The position numbers were made by a program, and so were the translations under genes. A DNA stretch of 64,000 nt, from assembly GCA_015680685.1 (NCBI GenBank), contig MNCI01017942.1:51328-115327 (forward strand), in the 5' to 3' direction. Under the pieces are notes generated by a model. The model did no database searches, was not told the origin of the DNA, and saw only the letters and a program-made list of their open reading frames with translations. The stretch is from Gnetum montanum (taxonomy: Eukaryota > Streptophyta > Gnetopsida > Gnetales > Gnetaceae). Each line of letters opens with the position of its first letter. The first letter of the stretch is position 1. Positions 45,961 through 58,200 of this stretch are shown here, one piece after another.

Positions 45961-47994
45961 AACATCTAGCAAACCAAACCCTTCCATGAGCCTAAAATAG
46001 CCAGTACTAATACTACCTCTATTGGTGGACAACCTTGCTCATTATTTTGGATCTCCTCCTTCCAATTTAGTCATGGGGGAGATGGCCACCAATGCTAACC
46101 ATTCTAAGCCCTCAATTCCTTTGCCTTTTTTGTTTTACACATTATTTTTACACATTGTTCATCTTTACTTATTTTTTTTACACCATCGTTAACATTTTTA
46201 CTATCCCTTGGTTTGATTTATTCTCATTCGTCACATAATAAGTGCTCATGATGGTGGGTTGTATTATAATAAGTGTTGATTTCTAATGTTTGGTTTTTAC
46301 CTTTGACTCTCAATGTTGATGCTAAGATATGGTTTATTTTGATAAAACAAGCAATGAGTCCACGTCAACCAATTATCCATGCAACTCTATGGTCTCCCTT
46401 TTTTTGTAAATGTATTGTCCCTTTTCTAAGAAAACTTATTAATGAATCGGTACCTTAGTACTCTTTGAACCAAGGAAAGATTCAAATGGATGGAAAGGGT
46501 GTGACCTCAAGGGGATTCCATGCATTTATGCTAGCTATTCTCTAGGGTACTTGGATGTTTTTCATAAAGACCTTGGCCATTCTGCTATTGCCTAATATAT
46601 CAAGAAGTTAACTAAATCAAATAAGTCTTTGCATGGTGTGGTTCTCACAAAAAAATTGAAAAAAAAATAGTGAGAATTCAAAGCATACCCCTTAGACATA
46701 ATAAAGAAACATAGGCTACAAGCATTGGTTATGGCATTGAAAAGACATGTTACCCATGCTTGAAGGTTCCCTCTAACTAAGGCCCTTTCTCACTTCTTGC
46801 TTCTTCTCTTGTTGGGATGGTGGTGGCTCTGTGGATGCATTCTTCTTACTTTGGGAGGATGGGTTGGTCAAGTTTGTTGATGCAAGGTCATTGGATGTGA
46901 ATAGTTGAATTTGGATTTGGATAAAATTTTATTAAGTCAACTTAACCACATATTACACACGGGACTTTACACCACCTTAATTTTGGGACTCCATTCCATT
47001 CTCTCCTCTCTTTCCGTATTGCTTTCCACATTCCACCTCATTGCCAGTTTTATGATGAGTCTATATCTTGGTTGATGCATTGTTAGTCTTCGGTAAAACA
47101 CTTGTGCGTAAGTTCTTAACCTTTTTTTCTATATGTCATTCCAAAATCCTATGGTCTCTTTGGTTTGTAGGTTTGTTAGGGCATTTAAGGCATGAGCCTG
47201 CTTTGGGGAGGATCCATTGGCATTGCTTTTTGGTGTAATCGTTAAGCTCCTTTCCTTCAACATTTCTCGCAATCAACTATTTCTCATTCACCCCATCAAT
47301 GAAATACATTTTTACTTTTGTTTTATTGGCTTCACCATTGTTATTTCTCTTATTCTTCTTGTTCTTTAAAGTTTTCCACTCTATTGCTATCGGAGCTTTG
47401 CTCTTAGTCGTGGGGGACCTGTCATAAAATTTTCCATTCCATAATTATCTTACCCCTACACCTTGGGTAGTTATCAGTCATAAACCTCTAACCCATTATC
47501 TACCATACCCATAACCTAGCCAATGTACTTTATATTGAGGCAAGGTATCATCTGCATTAGGTTTTATCTACCCTTGCTAATCCGTGAGTGTGTTGTGTGT
47601 GCAGATGGCGATTACATGAACAATGGACTGGGATAAGAGGGAGCACTTAGGATGGATGAGAGTTGGAGTGTTTACGCAAGGAACAAGTTTGGACATGTGG
47701 CTATGGATGAACAATAGTGTGCATATTTTTGACATTGATAGCAACATGCCTCATTCTCTCTCTTTCTCTCTCTCTCTCTAGGTTGTCGAATAAGCATCTC
47801 GATGTCATCTATGTACAATGTTCACCATAATGGGCATGAACACTAATGCTGTAATATATTTGTTGATCCATTCCTTGGGCACTTTGAGTGTGTCATCCCA
47901 TGTCATCATCTATTGTCATTCAATTAATAATCCCATACCTTCCCAATATTTTGTAAGGAACTCGAGGATGAGTTTTCATTCAATCGTGGGGGTA
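45961..47994 (+). other. 3' noncoding region of element C, with two polypurine-like tracts
   Basis: Features in order: GTTTTACACATT blocks (46130), GTGTGACCTCAAGGGGATT (46498), a GGTTCTCAC / GTGAGAATTC hairpin (46640-46675), AAAAGACATGTTACCCATGC (46739), a CTTTGGGGAGGATCC block (47200), TTAGTCGTGGGGGA (47404-47417), a CT microsatellite (47756-47779) and the terminal polypurine tract CAATCGTGGGGGTA (47981-47994). No ORF was seen. Confidence 0.7.
47756..47779. repeat. CT microsatellite
   Basis: Short run of CTCTCT with two interruptions, inside the 3' region of element C. Confidence 0.8.
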
Positions 47995-48811
47995 TGATGA
48001 GCCGCGATATCGAGTCTGTGATATTGGATCCTACTAAGAAATATCAGACATCTGATATTGAGACATGTCTCATTGCCTATAAATAAGAGGTGAGCACACT
48101 TGGTTTAGCAGTTAGTTCTTAGTCCATTACCTGAACTCTTGTAGTTTCTTCCTCTCAGAGTTAGAATTATTTCTGAGTGTGCATAGTAGGAGTCATAAAG
48201 TGAATGGATCTTTATTCGAGCATTGTGTACCTGAGTACACCTTGTGTCCAGAAATAAAGGTGAACTTTGTGATAAACCTTGCAACATTCAGAATAGCGTA
48301 TCTCTCACCCTTAATGCTATTTACAGTTCTTTAACGCTTTCATTAGTTTATTAATGTTACTTTTATTAATTCATTAATTTTCACAAGTAAGCACACTCAG
48401 TATGACCACTTTGAGAATGCGTGGAGCACTTGGTAACCTAGTAACGATTCATGTTTGGTAATCCCAAGAGTGTTACATTGGTTCAGGATGTGTACGGAAA
48501 GTGGGAGCGGATATTAGTGTTAGGACTAGTTAGGACCTAGCTGCTTAGTTAATTTAAATTAGTTATTCAATTAATTCACTTATTCCCTCTTTAACACCAG
48601 GACATAAAACATAAAAAGCATAAAAATCATATACCTCAAGTTTACTTAACCATACAATCATGCCATATGAGTAAGCTTGGGAAGACAATGATTGCCTAAC
48701 CCATCCTTGTTCTATGAAGGTGCATAAGCACTTAGTCCTTGGAGTTCGATTAGATCATGCGTAATGCTTGTATTCATATGGTTGAGCATAGGGATACCTC
48801 ACTACTCATCA
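47995..48811 (+). repeat. 3' LTR of element C
   Basis: It matches 39034-39834 along its whole length, with TGATGAGCCGCGATATCGAG at the start and ACTCATCA at the end. TATAAATA is at 48078-48085. Confidence 0.95.
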
Positions 48812-50482
48812 AAAACTATAGTCCAAACAAAAGATATTTATCTAAAGCTTAAGGACTCTATAAAAATTAAAAAACTCATCATCATCAAAGTAAGAGAGTG
48901 CATATATGGCTCAAAATCATTAAAAATCTATAAGAGAAAGGGATAATGAAAAAAGAGATATAGGGAGAATCCACTTCCAAAGGAACAACTCATCATTTCA
49001 TGAATAAAGACAGCTAAATTTAAAAGGTAAAGGAAGAGAAGATCCAAGAGAAAGAGGACAAAGTGGAAGATAAAAATTCCAACCAAGGAGCAACACATAT
49101 GCACCATTTTCATCTATTCTATTGTGTAAGTACTGCAATAAGAAAGATCATTTGGAGGATACATATTAGCAAAAAATGTAATTTCAAAACTTCATAATTC
49201 AAGAAAGTAACAATTAAGGTCAATAAGGTAGATATTCTTCATCAAGCCAAGATAAAGGTAAGTAAGTAAGTGACACCTATGGCACAAACGCTTTTGCATT
49301 CTATATGTCCAAGAAAATCAATTCTTGTACTTGGATAATTGATAGTAGTTGGATTCATATGAATCCTCATAAATATTGTTTCATTAAGTTTAAAGAAAAT
49401 TGGGTTAATCAAAGTTGGTGATGAAGCATATATAAAAATTGAAGGCATTAGTAAGTGTCAAATAGGTTTTGAGGATAGTATTCAAATTTTAGTTCATGAT
49501 GTATTATATGTTTCATAATTAATTCCTAAGTTGGTCAAATATCAAGAAAGGTTAATAACATTCTTTTTGAAAATGATAAATTCATCATCTCAAATGTCCA
49601 TGGCCAAATAGCTAGAATTACAATGTTGGAAAATTAGATTTATTATTTTGGAACAATGCACTATACTCATGTGACTTCAAGTCAAGAGTCATCTAAGAAT
49701 GACAGGGTAAGATTGTGGCATTAGAGGCTTGGTCATGTCTCCTACTTCAACTTCATAAAGCTAATCAGGAATCAAGAAATCACTAGAGCTTAGTTTTAAG
49801 AAGAATCTTAAGAAGTATGTGATACATATTAAAAGGGAAAGTAAAAGGCCCTTTTACATTTACGTACAACTGAAAAAAGAATAGTCATTAGAGTTACTTC
49901 ACATAAATGTTATTGATCAAATGATCATCATTGCACATTGAGAAGGTAAATATTTTTTATTGATTGTTAATGATTTTTCCAAGTATACTTGGATTTACAT
50001 CCTCCACTTCAAAGATAAGGTGTTTGATATGTTTTAATATTTCATAGAATTAAAGGAAAATAGGCTTGGTGCAAAAATTATTACCATAAGGAGTGACACG
50101 GAAGATGAATTTGTGAGTAAACATTTTGATGAATTTTGTAAAAGTCATGATATAACCAAATAAACTACATATGGGCACAAATAACAAAGAAATGTAGTGG
50201 CTAAAAGAAAGAATGATGTCATCAAGAATGTGTAGATGCTTATTGAGGCACGTTTCTCTCCCTAATTCCTATTGGAATTAGGAAATCCACATGGCTACAT
50301 ACATCCTAAATAGGATCATCACCTCTTCCATTGGACAGAAGACTTTATATGAATTATTATATGACAAGGTGCCAAATCTGTTTCATTTTAAAGTCTTTGG
50401 TTATGTATGCTATTTAAAATTTTGGAATGCTCATATGGGAAAGCTAGATGATAGGTGATAAATACTTTTATCATAAGGACTA
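48812..50482 (+). pseudogene. pol: Copia element F, second part: gag end, protease, integrase
   Basis: A knuckle CKYCNKKDH lies near 49125-49160. Later blocks are LVHDVLYVS near 49490, RLWH...RLGHVSYFNFIKLI near 49712, GKYFLLIVNDFSKYTWIYIL (first integrase Asp, ~49945), IIRSDTEDEFVSKHFDEF (second Asp) and a damaged KLDDR...KYF block at 50445. It is interrupted at 50482 by another LTR. No RT of this element was found in the window. Confidence 0.75.
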
Positions 50483-51333
50483 TGATAGCATATCTACGAT
50501 ATTGTAGATGTGATATTATAACCTAACATATGTCATCATGGATACAATGTAGTGGAACATGGTCATGCCTATAAATATGAGCCTACTATCAAATTGAAAA
50601 TAAGTTTTTTGCCTAACACTTAGCAAATTTCTTGCAATTTGTTTTCTCAAAGTTAGTGTTAGTGTGAATGCCTATAGTATGGTAAATTACAGTTGTACTA
50701 AATCTTTATTCGAGTGGATTATTCCTGGATACAATTCATGAAAGGTAATAAAGATCAAGATTGTTCTTCGTCATTGTAGTACATCACTTAGAATATATTT
50801 AACTTTGCTACAATGTTTACTTTTATTAAGTGATTTATATTTTTAAGCCATTTACCATGCTAATACTTATTAGTAAGGAGAAATAAGTATGATTGGTTTT
50901 AAGCATAAAGTGTAATAGTTTGGTAATCCAGTGGTGACTTTGCTTAATTCACTTATTAGTAAAGTTGTTTGGTGATTCTAGTAATAGTTACATTAGCCTA
51001 GGAGATGCATAGAAAACTAGAAATGGATACTTATCACCATAGGATAGAATAGCTTTACATTTTCATTGTACTTAGAAATAGAAATTACATTTACCTTCAC
51101 CATGTTTACACTTAGTATTTTTAAGAGCCAACAACATTAATTTATCATATACCTCACTAAGAGTTAAACCATAATTTTTTCACCTTCCTACCTCAAAGTG
51201 GGAAGACAATGATCATAAAATTACTATCAACTCACTAGTATACTTAGATTGCCCATCCATGGATTATGATCTAGTTGCACATGAATACTTATGACATGTA
51301 TGGTTAAGTATTGGAATATCCTACCACTCATCA
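50483..51333 (+). mobile_element. Element D: 5' LTR, inserted in copia element F
   Basis: The LTR starts TGATAGCATATCTACGATAT and ends CCACTCATCA. It has TATAAATA at 50570-50577 after a decayed GATATC array, and the U5 layout of the lineage. The left flank is GACTA. No matching 3' LTR was found in the window, so the right flank cannot be compared. Confidence 0.85.
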
Positions 51334-51334
51334 C

Positions 51335-51352
51335 TGGCGTTGTTGCCATGGA
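51335..51352 (+). promoter_or_regulatory. Primer-binding site of element D (tRNA-Asp type)
   Basis: TGGCGTTGTTGCCATGGA matches the tRNA-Asp site with three changes. Confidence 0.85.
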
Positions 51353-51477
51353 TGTATTAATGTTTACTAGTCAGTTAATTTTATATAGTTCAGTGTATCA
51401 AGCATTACAAAGTATATCTTTCATACTTAGAATAATTTCTTAAAATATATACATACTTAAGTGTCAAACAAATTAAA

Positions 51478-53680
51478 ATGGCTTCCACAACTAAAGTGAA
51501 ATCTCCACCTACTATTAATCTTAATGAAAATAATGATAGAGATTATAATGAAAAATATTGGAGTGTACTGATGTAAAAAAGAATATCATATACTCATACT
51601 AATCCTTATTATCCTAATTTCACATTCATTTTCCACTAAGATGAACAAATTAGATGGAGAGACTTACAAGGAAATATTATCTTATCACTTGAATGTTCAG
51701 CACCATCAATGCTTCAAGCAACCTTTATGAGATCAAATCTTGGACGTGTACAAGAAAGTATCAAGTTACCAAAAATATGACAAGGCCATATTAGGCAACA
51801 AAGGCTCAAGCAAGAAGGGATACTATTATGGAGACATGATATGAACAAGAGAAATAGAAGAGAGCATCACAAATAATTATCCTTGAAGCGAAAGAAGATG
51901 TTCCATCCGAAGTTTAAAAGTCCTATTAAACTCATTAATCTAATTCCCAGACACCGACAATATGCATTGAAGATCATGTAAAAATGGAGCTATATTCAAG
52001 TCTTGCAGAAACCCCTCAAAGAGATGAAAAGGACTTTAGACTTAAAAATAATTTAAGGCCTCAAATTGTTGATAGATCTAGAAGAGATAAATTAAGAAGT
52101 TACAAAAGGAAAACTAGCTAACACTTTTTTCCAACTTCTCCATCTTCTTCCTCACACTCATCAACATATTATAATAGGAGGGAATGAAGATTAAGGGATC
52201 AAAATAGGTAGAGGAGAAGAGATCATGAAGGACATGTAAACAGAAGGAGACAACCTAATGATAAAGATGATGATGATGAAGATAAAGGAAAAGGATTATA
52301 CATGAAAGAAGAGAACATCATGAGCATTAGAGGAGTCACCCCTATAATAGAGCCTATGAATCCAAAGACTATGTAGAACCCCTATTAGCCACTTGTAATA
52401 TGATCAATATCAATGAAGTAGTGTACATTCCTACCAGGATTTTAAGGGATAGTCGCATCAAGTGACTTGACATGAATAATATGTTAAAGTTAGAAGATGG
52501 ATATAATGTAGATTCACAACATCACCTCCAAGCCTTCCATGATGCTTGTTCCCTACAAAATATAGAGAATGATTGACATGAATTAAATTCATTTCCTAGA
52601 ACACTCATAAAGAAAGTAGAGAGCTAGTACAAATCCTTAGAACTATAATCAATTGGAATATGGAATACATGTTGGAACTCTTTAATTATAAATAAAAAAC
52701 TTATTTTAGAGCATCAAACTTAAGAGAATAGATCTAAGAATGGAAGTAAAGGATACATGAATCCCTTGATGTAGTAATGAGCAAATACTACTCATTACAT
52801 AGATGCCTAGACTATGGATTTTCTTAAAGGAAATAACTACAACACATCATCGATGGGCTAAGGAAAAAAAAAAGAGAGAATCTTGGAGTATATGCATAAG
52901 GTAGACTATTAGAGATGATAGCTCATCCAATCCAAAGGTTACTAGACCAAGTGGCAAAAGAATATGGAGAGCTATGTAAAAGAGAATTTGTTGAAGAATA
53001 TAATAGGGATGCAACTATTCCAAAAAGAGATGTAAGAATATGTGAGATACAACAAGAAGAAACTGTAGAAGATGTAATCTAGTAAAAGACTCTACCCATT
53101 CAAAAATTTATCAATGATATTGCAACAAAGATATAGAAATTGTGGAACACTGTGGATGAAAAATTTTCCACAACACTAAGGATAGTAGAAGAGAAGACCA
53201 AACAAGCTTGCTAGTTTTCTAGTTATTCATGCGAGCAAGGATAAATGTGAATCTTCTATCATCATGGGAAGAGAATGGGTTAGCATCATGGATGCTAAGT
53301 TGGGAATCAAAGATATATTGTTGGAAATTTCTAAGAAAGAAAAAGCTAGAATCATTTAGAGGTATGAGTTCCATGTATCGCATATAATAATTATGGGTGT
53401 AATTGCCTATAGAAAATATGGGCAACAAGACAAGGTGCCATCACAACATGCAACAAATGTGCTGAAGACATGCATATACAATATTTCTTGTATGGAAAAA
53501 TGAAGTTGCAGAATTGTGTCAGCTGGAATTAGCCTAGTCCAACTGCAAAAAGAGCAAGACCAAGTCCATACCACTTATTAGTGATATTACATTGTATCAT
53601 CCCAAAACTAATAATCATAAGACTATTACAATAGTAAGAAGTATGATTACTTGGCAACGAAATACTAGGAATCAATTTAT
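51478..53680 (+). pseudogene. gag: gag (5' part) and protease-tail of element D
   Basis: It starts MASTTKVKSPPTINLNENND. NPYYPNFTFIFH and WRDLQGNIILSLE match elements A and C, capsid-like DNA lies at 52480-52850, and a region like EQVAKE...LCKREFVEEYNRDA is at 52940-53010. At 53250 the frame jumps to SIIMGREWVSIMDAKLGIKD, the part that follows the protease in element A (PIIMERAWLSTIDERMGIKD). The gag 3' end and protease are thus missing here. Confidence 0.75.
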
Positions 53681-53689
53681 TACTACATA

Positions 53690-54840
53690 GTTTACTTGAA
53701 AGGAGACTTGACCATTAGATAGAGGAGTGCCTTCAAGCATGGGTAATATGTCTTTGTAATTCCATAACCAACATGAATCCAAGAAAGCTTAAAATTTTTG
53801 AGAGGTTACCTACCTTTAGGCATGGGTAACATGTCTTTGTAGTAGAACTGCAAAATGGTTTTATTATGTGTACTTATCATGGTATTACTATGTCAACCTT
53901 GCTAGAGGACTACATTCAAGCATAGGTAACATGTCTTTCCAATGACATGGTAAGGCAACACTTATTTTATAATACACTTTCATTTTTGTTATAACTCAAG
54001 TAAATAATACAACTTAACAACATAATAAGACTCATAGTAGTAGCCTTAAAGAACCCATAAATCCCCTTGATATCACACCCTTTTCATTCCCACTTGGTTC
54101 TTCACCTTTCCATCTAGACATAATGATCATAGGTTTATTTTAGTTTTATTATTATGAGAATATCATTATGTCCATCGTAAGAACCTCTTATTATTAGAAA
54201 TGAATGGATGCACGATGTGGTCTAGCTATATATTCATTCAGTCCTTTAATGATTTGATAACATAAGATGAAATTCTTATTTTTTCAACTACATTTTGTTT
54301 ATTCCTTTACATTTTATTAGAAAAATTACTGAAAATATACACATGAGAAATGTTAAAACTATAGAAAGAATGAGAAATAGGCAAGAATAGTAAAATGTAT
54401 ACAAAATTTGAAAGAAATTAAAGAATGAAAAATGATAAAAAAAATGTAGAAAATATGAAAGAAGAGGAAGATATTAAAGAATGTAGAAAATTTTAAAAAT
54501 TTAAAAAATTATAAGAAAATTACAAAAGAGTGTTTAGTACCTAAGTAAAAATGACATCCCCATGACTATTGTCTAGGGTGGAGATTTGAAAAATTGAAGA
54601 AAAATTAAGTGGTTTAGTGTGTGAGGTAGAATATTTGAAGAGAGAAAAGTCATAGAATGGTTTAACTTATTGAATGTTGATAAATATTAACTTTTATGGA
54701 TCAGTTGGAATGGTAAATTTACATGGCACATAATTGATATGTAGCATGAACAATATAGGATCCTTCCCATACAGTTTGAAACTTTGTCCTTTGTATGACA
54801 TGGTTGGGTTATAGTAGAGGACTCTATCTCAAGGCTTAAT
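53690..54840 (-). other. 3' noncoding region of the minus-strand pol block
   Basis: Minus-strand sequence has T-rich stretches, GGGTGTGATATCAAGGGGAT (about 54062-54081) and three copies of a CAAAGACATGTTACCCATGC-like motif (53740-53945). All are also found after integrase in elements A or C. No LTR follows on the left. Confidence 0.65.
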
Positions 54841-54849
54841 AGAAACTTA

Positions 54850-55720
54850 TCTAATCTTAGTATCATGTCGATGTTTGGAATACTTTTTATGAACTTCATT
54901 ACTCATTTGGGCTACTAATTAGTTTTCATCTAGTAGATTAAGGTTCATCAACTATTACTTCTGGGTGAAATCTAAATCTAGATCAAGTGTATAGACAGTT
55001 GTAAGGATATTTAGTTCTACTTGAATTGGTAGAGTAGGAAGTTTTCCATAGACTAACTCATATAGTGAATACCCTATAGGAAGTTTCCAAGTTGATCAAC
55101 ATGTCCATAGAGCATCATTAATTTTAGTGCTCCAACCCATTCTATATCTACTAATAGTTCTAGTTAATATTTGTGTAATCTCTCTATTAGCCACTTTAAC
55201 TTAACCATTCGCTTGGAGGTGATAGAATGTACTTAATTTATGATTCACCCCAAGTTCCATTAACTTTTTGAATGTAGCTTCAATGAAATAAGTTTTTTTA
55301 TTTGATATTAACATATGTGACACTCCAAATCTGTTCACCACATGTTGAAAGAACTTTGTAGCTATTATGGTTGTATAATTTTTAATGGTAGCTACTTCCA
55401 CCCACTTAGAATAGTAATTAATAATCACTATAATATAGGACTTTCTATTTAACATCAATGTGATGGATCTTATAAAGTGAATTCCCCAAATATCAAATGG
55501 TTCTAATTATTGTATCCATTGTTGTGACTATTCAATTTTAGTCATTGGTCCTTCTTTCTTTTGGCATTTTTTACAAGATTGTGTAAACCATTGTATGTCT
55601 TTGAATACATTAGGTCAAAAGTAACATGTCATTATCAATTTTAGTATTGTTCTTCATCCTACATAATGACCCCTACATGGTCCTTCATGTGCATCTTGTA
55701 GAACTTGTTATTGACACTTC
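54850..55720 (-). pseudogene. pol: Integrase of the minus-strand Ty3 pol block
   Basis: ORF 55458-55201 reads LNRKSYIIVIINYYSKWVEV, VVNRFGVSHMLISNKKTYFI and FYHLQANG, then a stop. The second Asp of DNGTHF is Asn (SNKKTYF), and the catalytic Glu position is Lys (VKVANREI). The zinc region lies at about 55560-55700. It is inactive. Confidence 0.85.
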
Positions 55721-55799
55721 TCTAGAATAGACCATCATATTAAAACAATTGTACATATCTTATAAATATTATCTTTAATTTGCATGTATCATTTTACTT

Positions 55800-57250
55800 T
55801 ATGGAGAAACTGTTCTTTTTTCTTTTCATCCCATTCAACAAGAAGTTCTTGTGTAGTTAGATATGTCATATAATCAACAATCCATGAATCTCTCACTGAA
55901 TCCATAACCATTGCTATCTTAGTAAATAAATTTTTACTATCTAATAATGGTTATTCATTTTCTTGAGAATCCCATATTAATCTTGATAGGTGATTAGCTA
56001 CAACATTTAGAGCCCCTTTTTTGTCAATCATTGTTATATCAAATTCCTGTAGTATGATAAGTCATGTTATTGCTATTGGACTAATTGCTAGTTTATTCAT
56101 TAAAATTCTGATTGCACTATGGTCTATAGAGACATAGATTAAATACCTGTGCACATAATGTCTAAATTTTTCTAGTATGTATACCACTACCATAAACTTA
56201 TTTTCTATGGTTGTATAGTGAAGTTGTGCCCCACTAATGCTTCTACTAGCACAGTGTGTGTAATATGGTCATTTTTTATCATTAAGTTATATTAACACTT
56301 CTTTTAATGCATCGTTTGAAGCATTAGTTATGATGTGAAAAGGCTTGGACTAATTTGGAGCTTAGAGGATTGATTTCTTGATTAGTTTCTACTTCAAGTT
56401 CTTAAATGCCTTCTCACATTGTTTGGGCCACTAGAATGCACATCTTTCTTTGTTATTTCAACAAGTAATTTTGTAATCTTTGAAAAAAAATTTAATAAAT
56501 CTTTTGTAGTATCTTATATCACTAAGGAATGATTGAACATATTTAATTATTTGTGGCCTTTGGATAATGTTTTGGATTATTATAATATTATCTGGATCTA
56601 CCTCCATTCCTTTGTAGGATACCTTGTATCCTAGAATTATATCATCTTAAACCATTAAGTGGCTTTTCTACCAATTGAGCTTTAAATTTATATCAACATA
56701 TCATTTCAAAACCTGCTCTGAGCAGTCCAAAGCTTGTTTGAAGTCAAGCCCATAGATAGAGAAATTGTCCATAAATACCTCAACTCAATTATTAATCTGT
56801 TTCTAGAAGATGTTGAGAACAAGTCTCTAGAACATGATTGAAACATTACATAGATCAAATGATATTTTCCTATATGTAAACATTCTCCATAGGATAGTGA
56901 ATGTCATTTTCTCTTAATCTTCTCATGTGATGTGAATTTGATTGTATCCATTGTAGCCATCTAAAAAACTATAACATTGATGCCCCACAATGGTATCCAG
57001 AACTTGATCGAAAAATGGTAAAGAGAAATAGTCCTTGAATATTGTCATGTTCAACAATTGGAAGTTAATATAGACCCTCTACTTACCATCCTTCTTTGGA
57101 ATAATGACTAATAGACTAACCCATTTACTGTCTATACTAGGATAAATGAATCCTACTTTTAATAGCTTTTCTAATTCATGTTTAAGAACTTCCTTGAGCT
57201 TCAAATTCAATCTTCATTGAGGTTGGTGGCATGGTTTAATAGTTTGGATC
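55800..57250 (-). pseudogene. pol: RNase H and RT of the minus-strand Ty3 pol block
   Basis: On the minus strand the RT active site reads VEVFMDNFSIYG (FMDN at 56764-56775; second Asp to Asn). YQLPIVEH..., HYSKEGW and NIQG-like pieces of the finger region lie at 57000-57150, and RNase H at 56050-56350. Stops are frequent. Confidence 0.82.
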
Positions 57251-58200
57251 AATGTAGATTCTAAGTTGACAAATGTGTGGATCGATGTCAGTGATCTCAT
57301 CATAAGACCATGCGAATGTAGTTGGTCATTTGGTTACTACTTATAGTAAATTTCTTTTCTTTTTCTTATCAAGATTAGCACTCATAATTACCAATTTTTT
57401 GTTATTAAGGAAAGCATATTCAAGTGCATTTGGTAGGTCCTTTAGTTCTAGTTATTCTAGTTTATATTTTTATGGTATCTCTAATTTTCTTCATTCAATA
57501 TCTTCCTCTTGTTTTAACTTTATGTAGGGAGGTTGTCTTCCCATGCTCTTCTTATCCTATTCTAGTTCCTATGCTCTTCCCATGATGATAGGAACTTCAC
57601 CTTTATTCTTCCTCACATTGATAACTAAAAATTAAATAGGATAAGACGAGCTACTTATGGTAGTTATCGTGTCTTCCACTTTTCCAAGTCGAGTAGTAAT
57701 AGACTAGTTAGCCAGATCTCATGAAATATCACTTTTCTTCAATGGAGATAGATTCTAGGCCTTGTACATATCTTAAGGGGTAAGATTCACCTGTGACCTA
57801 GAATCTAGTAGAGCCTTACATGGTTTGTATCATACTATTTGGAGATAGGCTAAAGGACTTCATGGATTTATTCTTGTCTTACGAAGTGCTCCTACCTTTA
57901 TCCAATGTGTTATTATCTTTCTAAGCATGATAGTAATTCAGTTCTTTTTTGTTGATATCAAAAGCATGATAACCTCTCAAAGATCTAGTGTGGAAGAAGC
58001 AAGGTTAGATGAAGTCCTTGTTCTTCAAATTTTCTTCTATAATTTTCCTAAATAAAGAACATTTTCTAGATTTTTACTCACTTGTACAAGATATATCCTC
58101 GTATGTAGTAAATGCCCTAGTAGCGCTTTTCTTCTATGGTTGTGTTGGTAGTTCTCCTTACATGACAGGTGGTGATACTAGTTGTAAAGGATTAGGAGCT
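57250..58200 (-). pseudogene. Protease and gag 3' end of the minus-strand block
   Basis: On the minus strand, from 58200: LQLVSPPVM (the proline-rich gag tail also seen in element C), HWIKVGAL, CKALLDSRSQVNL (protease; D-S-G changed to D-S-R), and PIIMGRA at about 57570. Then LNNKKLVIMSANL precedes RT. Together with 51478-53680 this block would make up one full set of Ty3 coding regions. Confidence 0.7.

Larger units (their letters stand above)
39034..48811 (+). mobile_element. Element C: full-length Ty3-type (Athila-like) LTR retrotransposon, defective
   Basis: It has two complete LTRs (39034-39834 and 47995-48811), primer site, gag, protease, RT, RNase H, integrase and a 2-kb 3' region. 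The flanks are AAAAT on the left and AAAAC on the right, a target duplication with one change. It is inserted in the gag of copia element F. It is the most complete Ty3 copy in the window, and its LTR pair is visibly more alike than the pair of element A. Confidence 0.93.
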
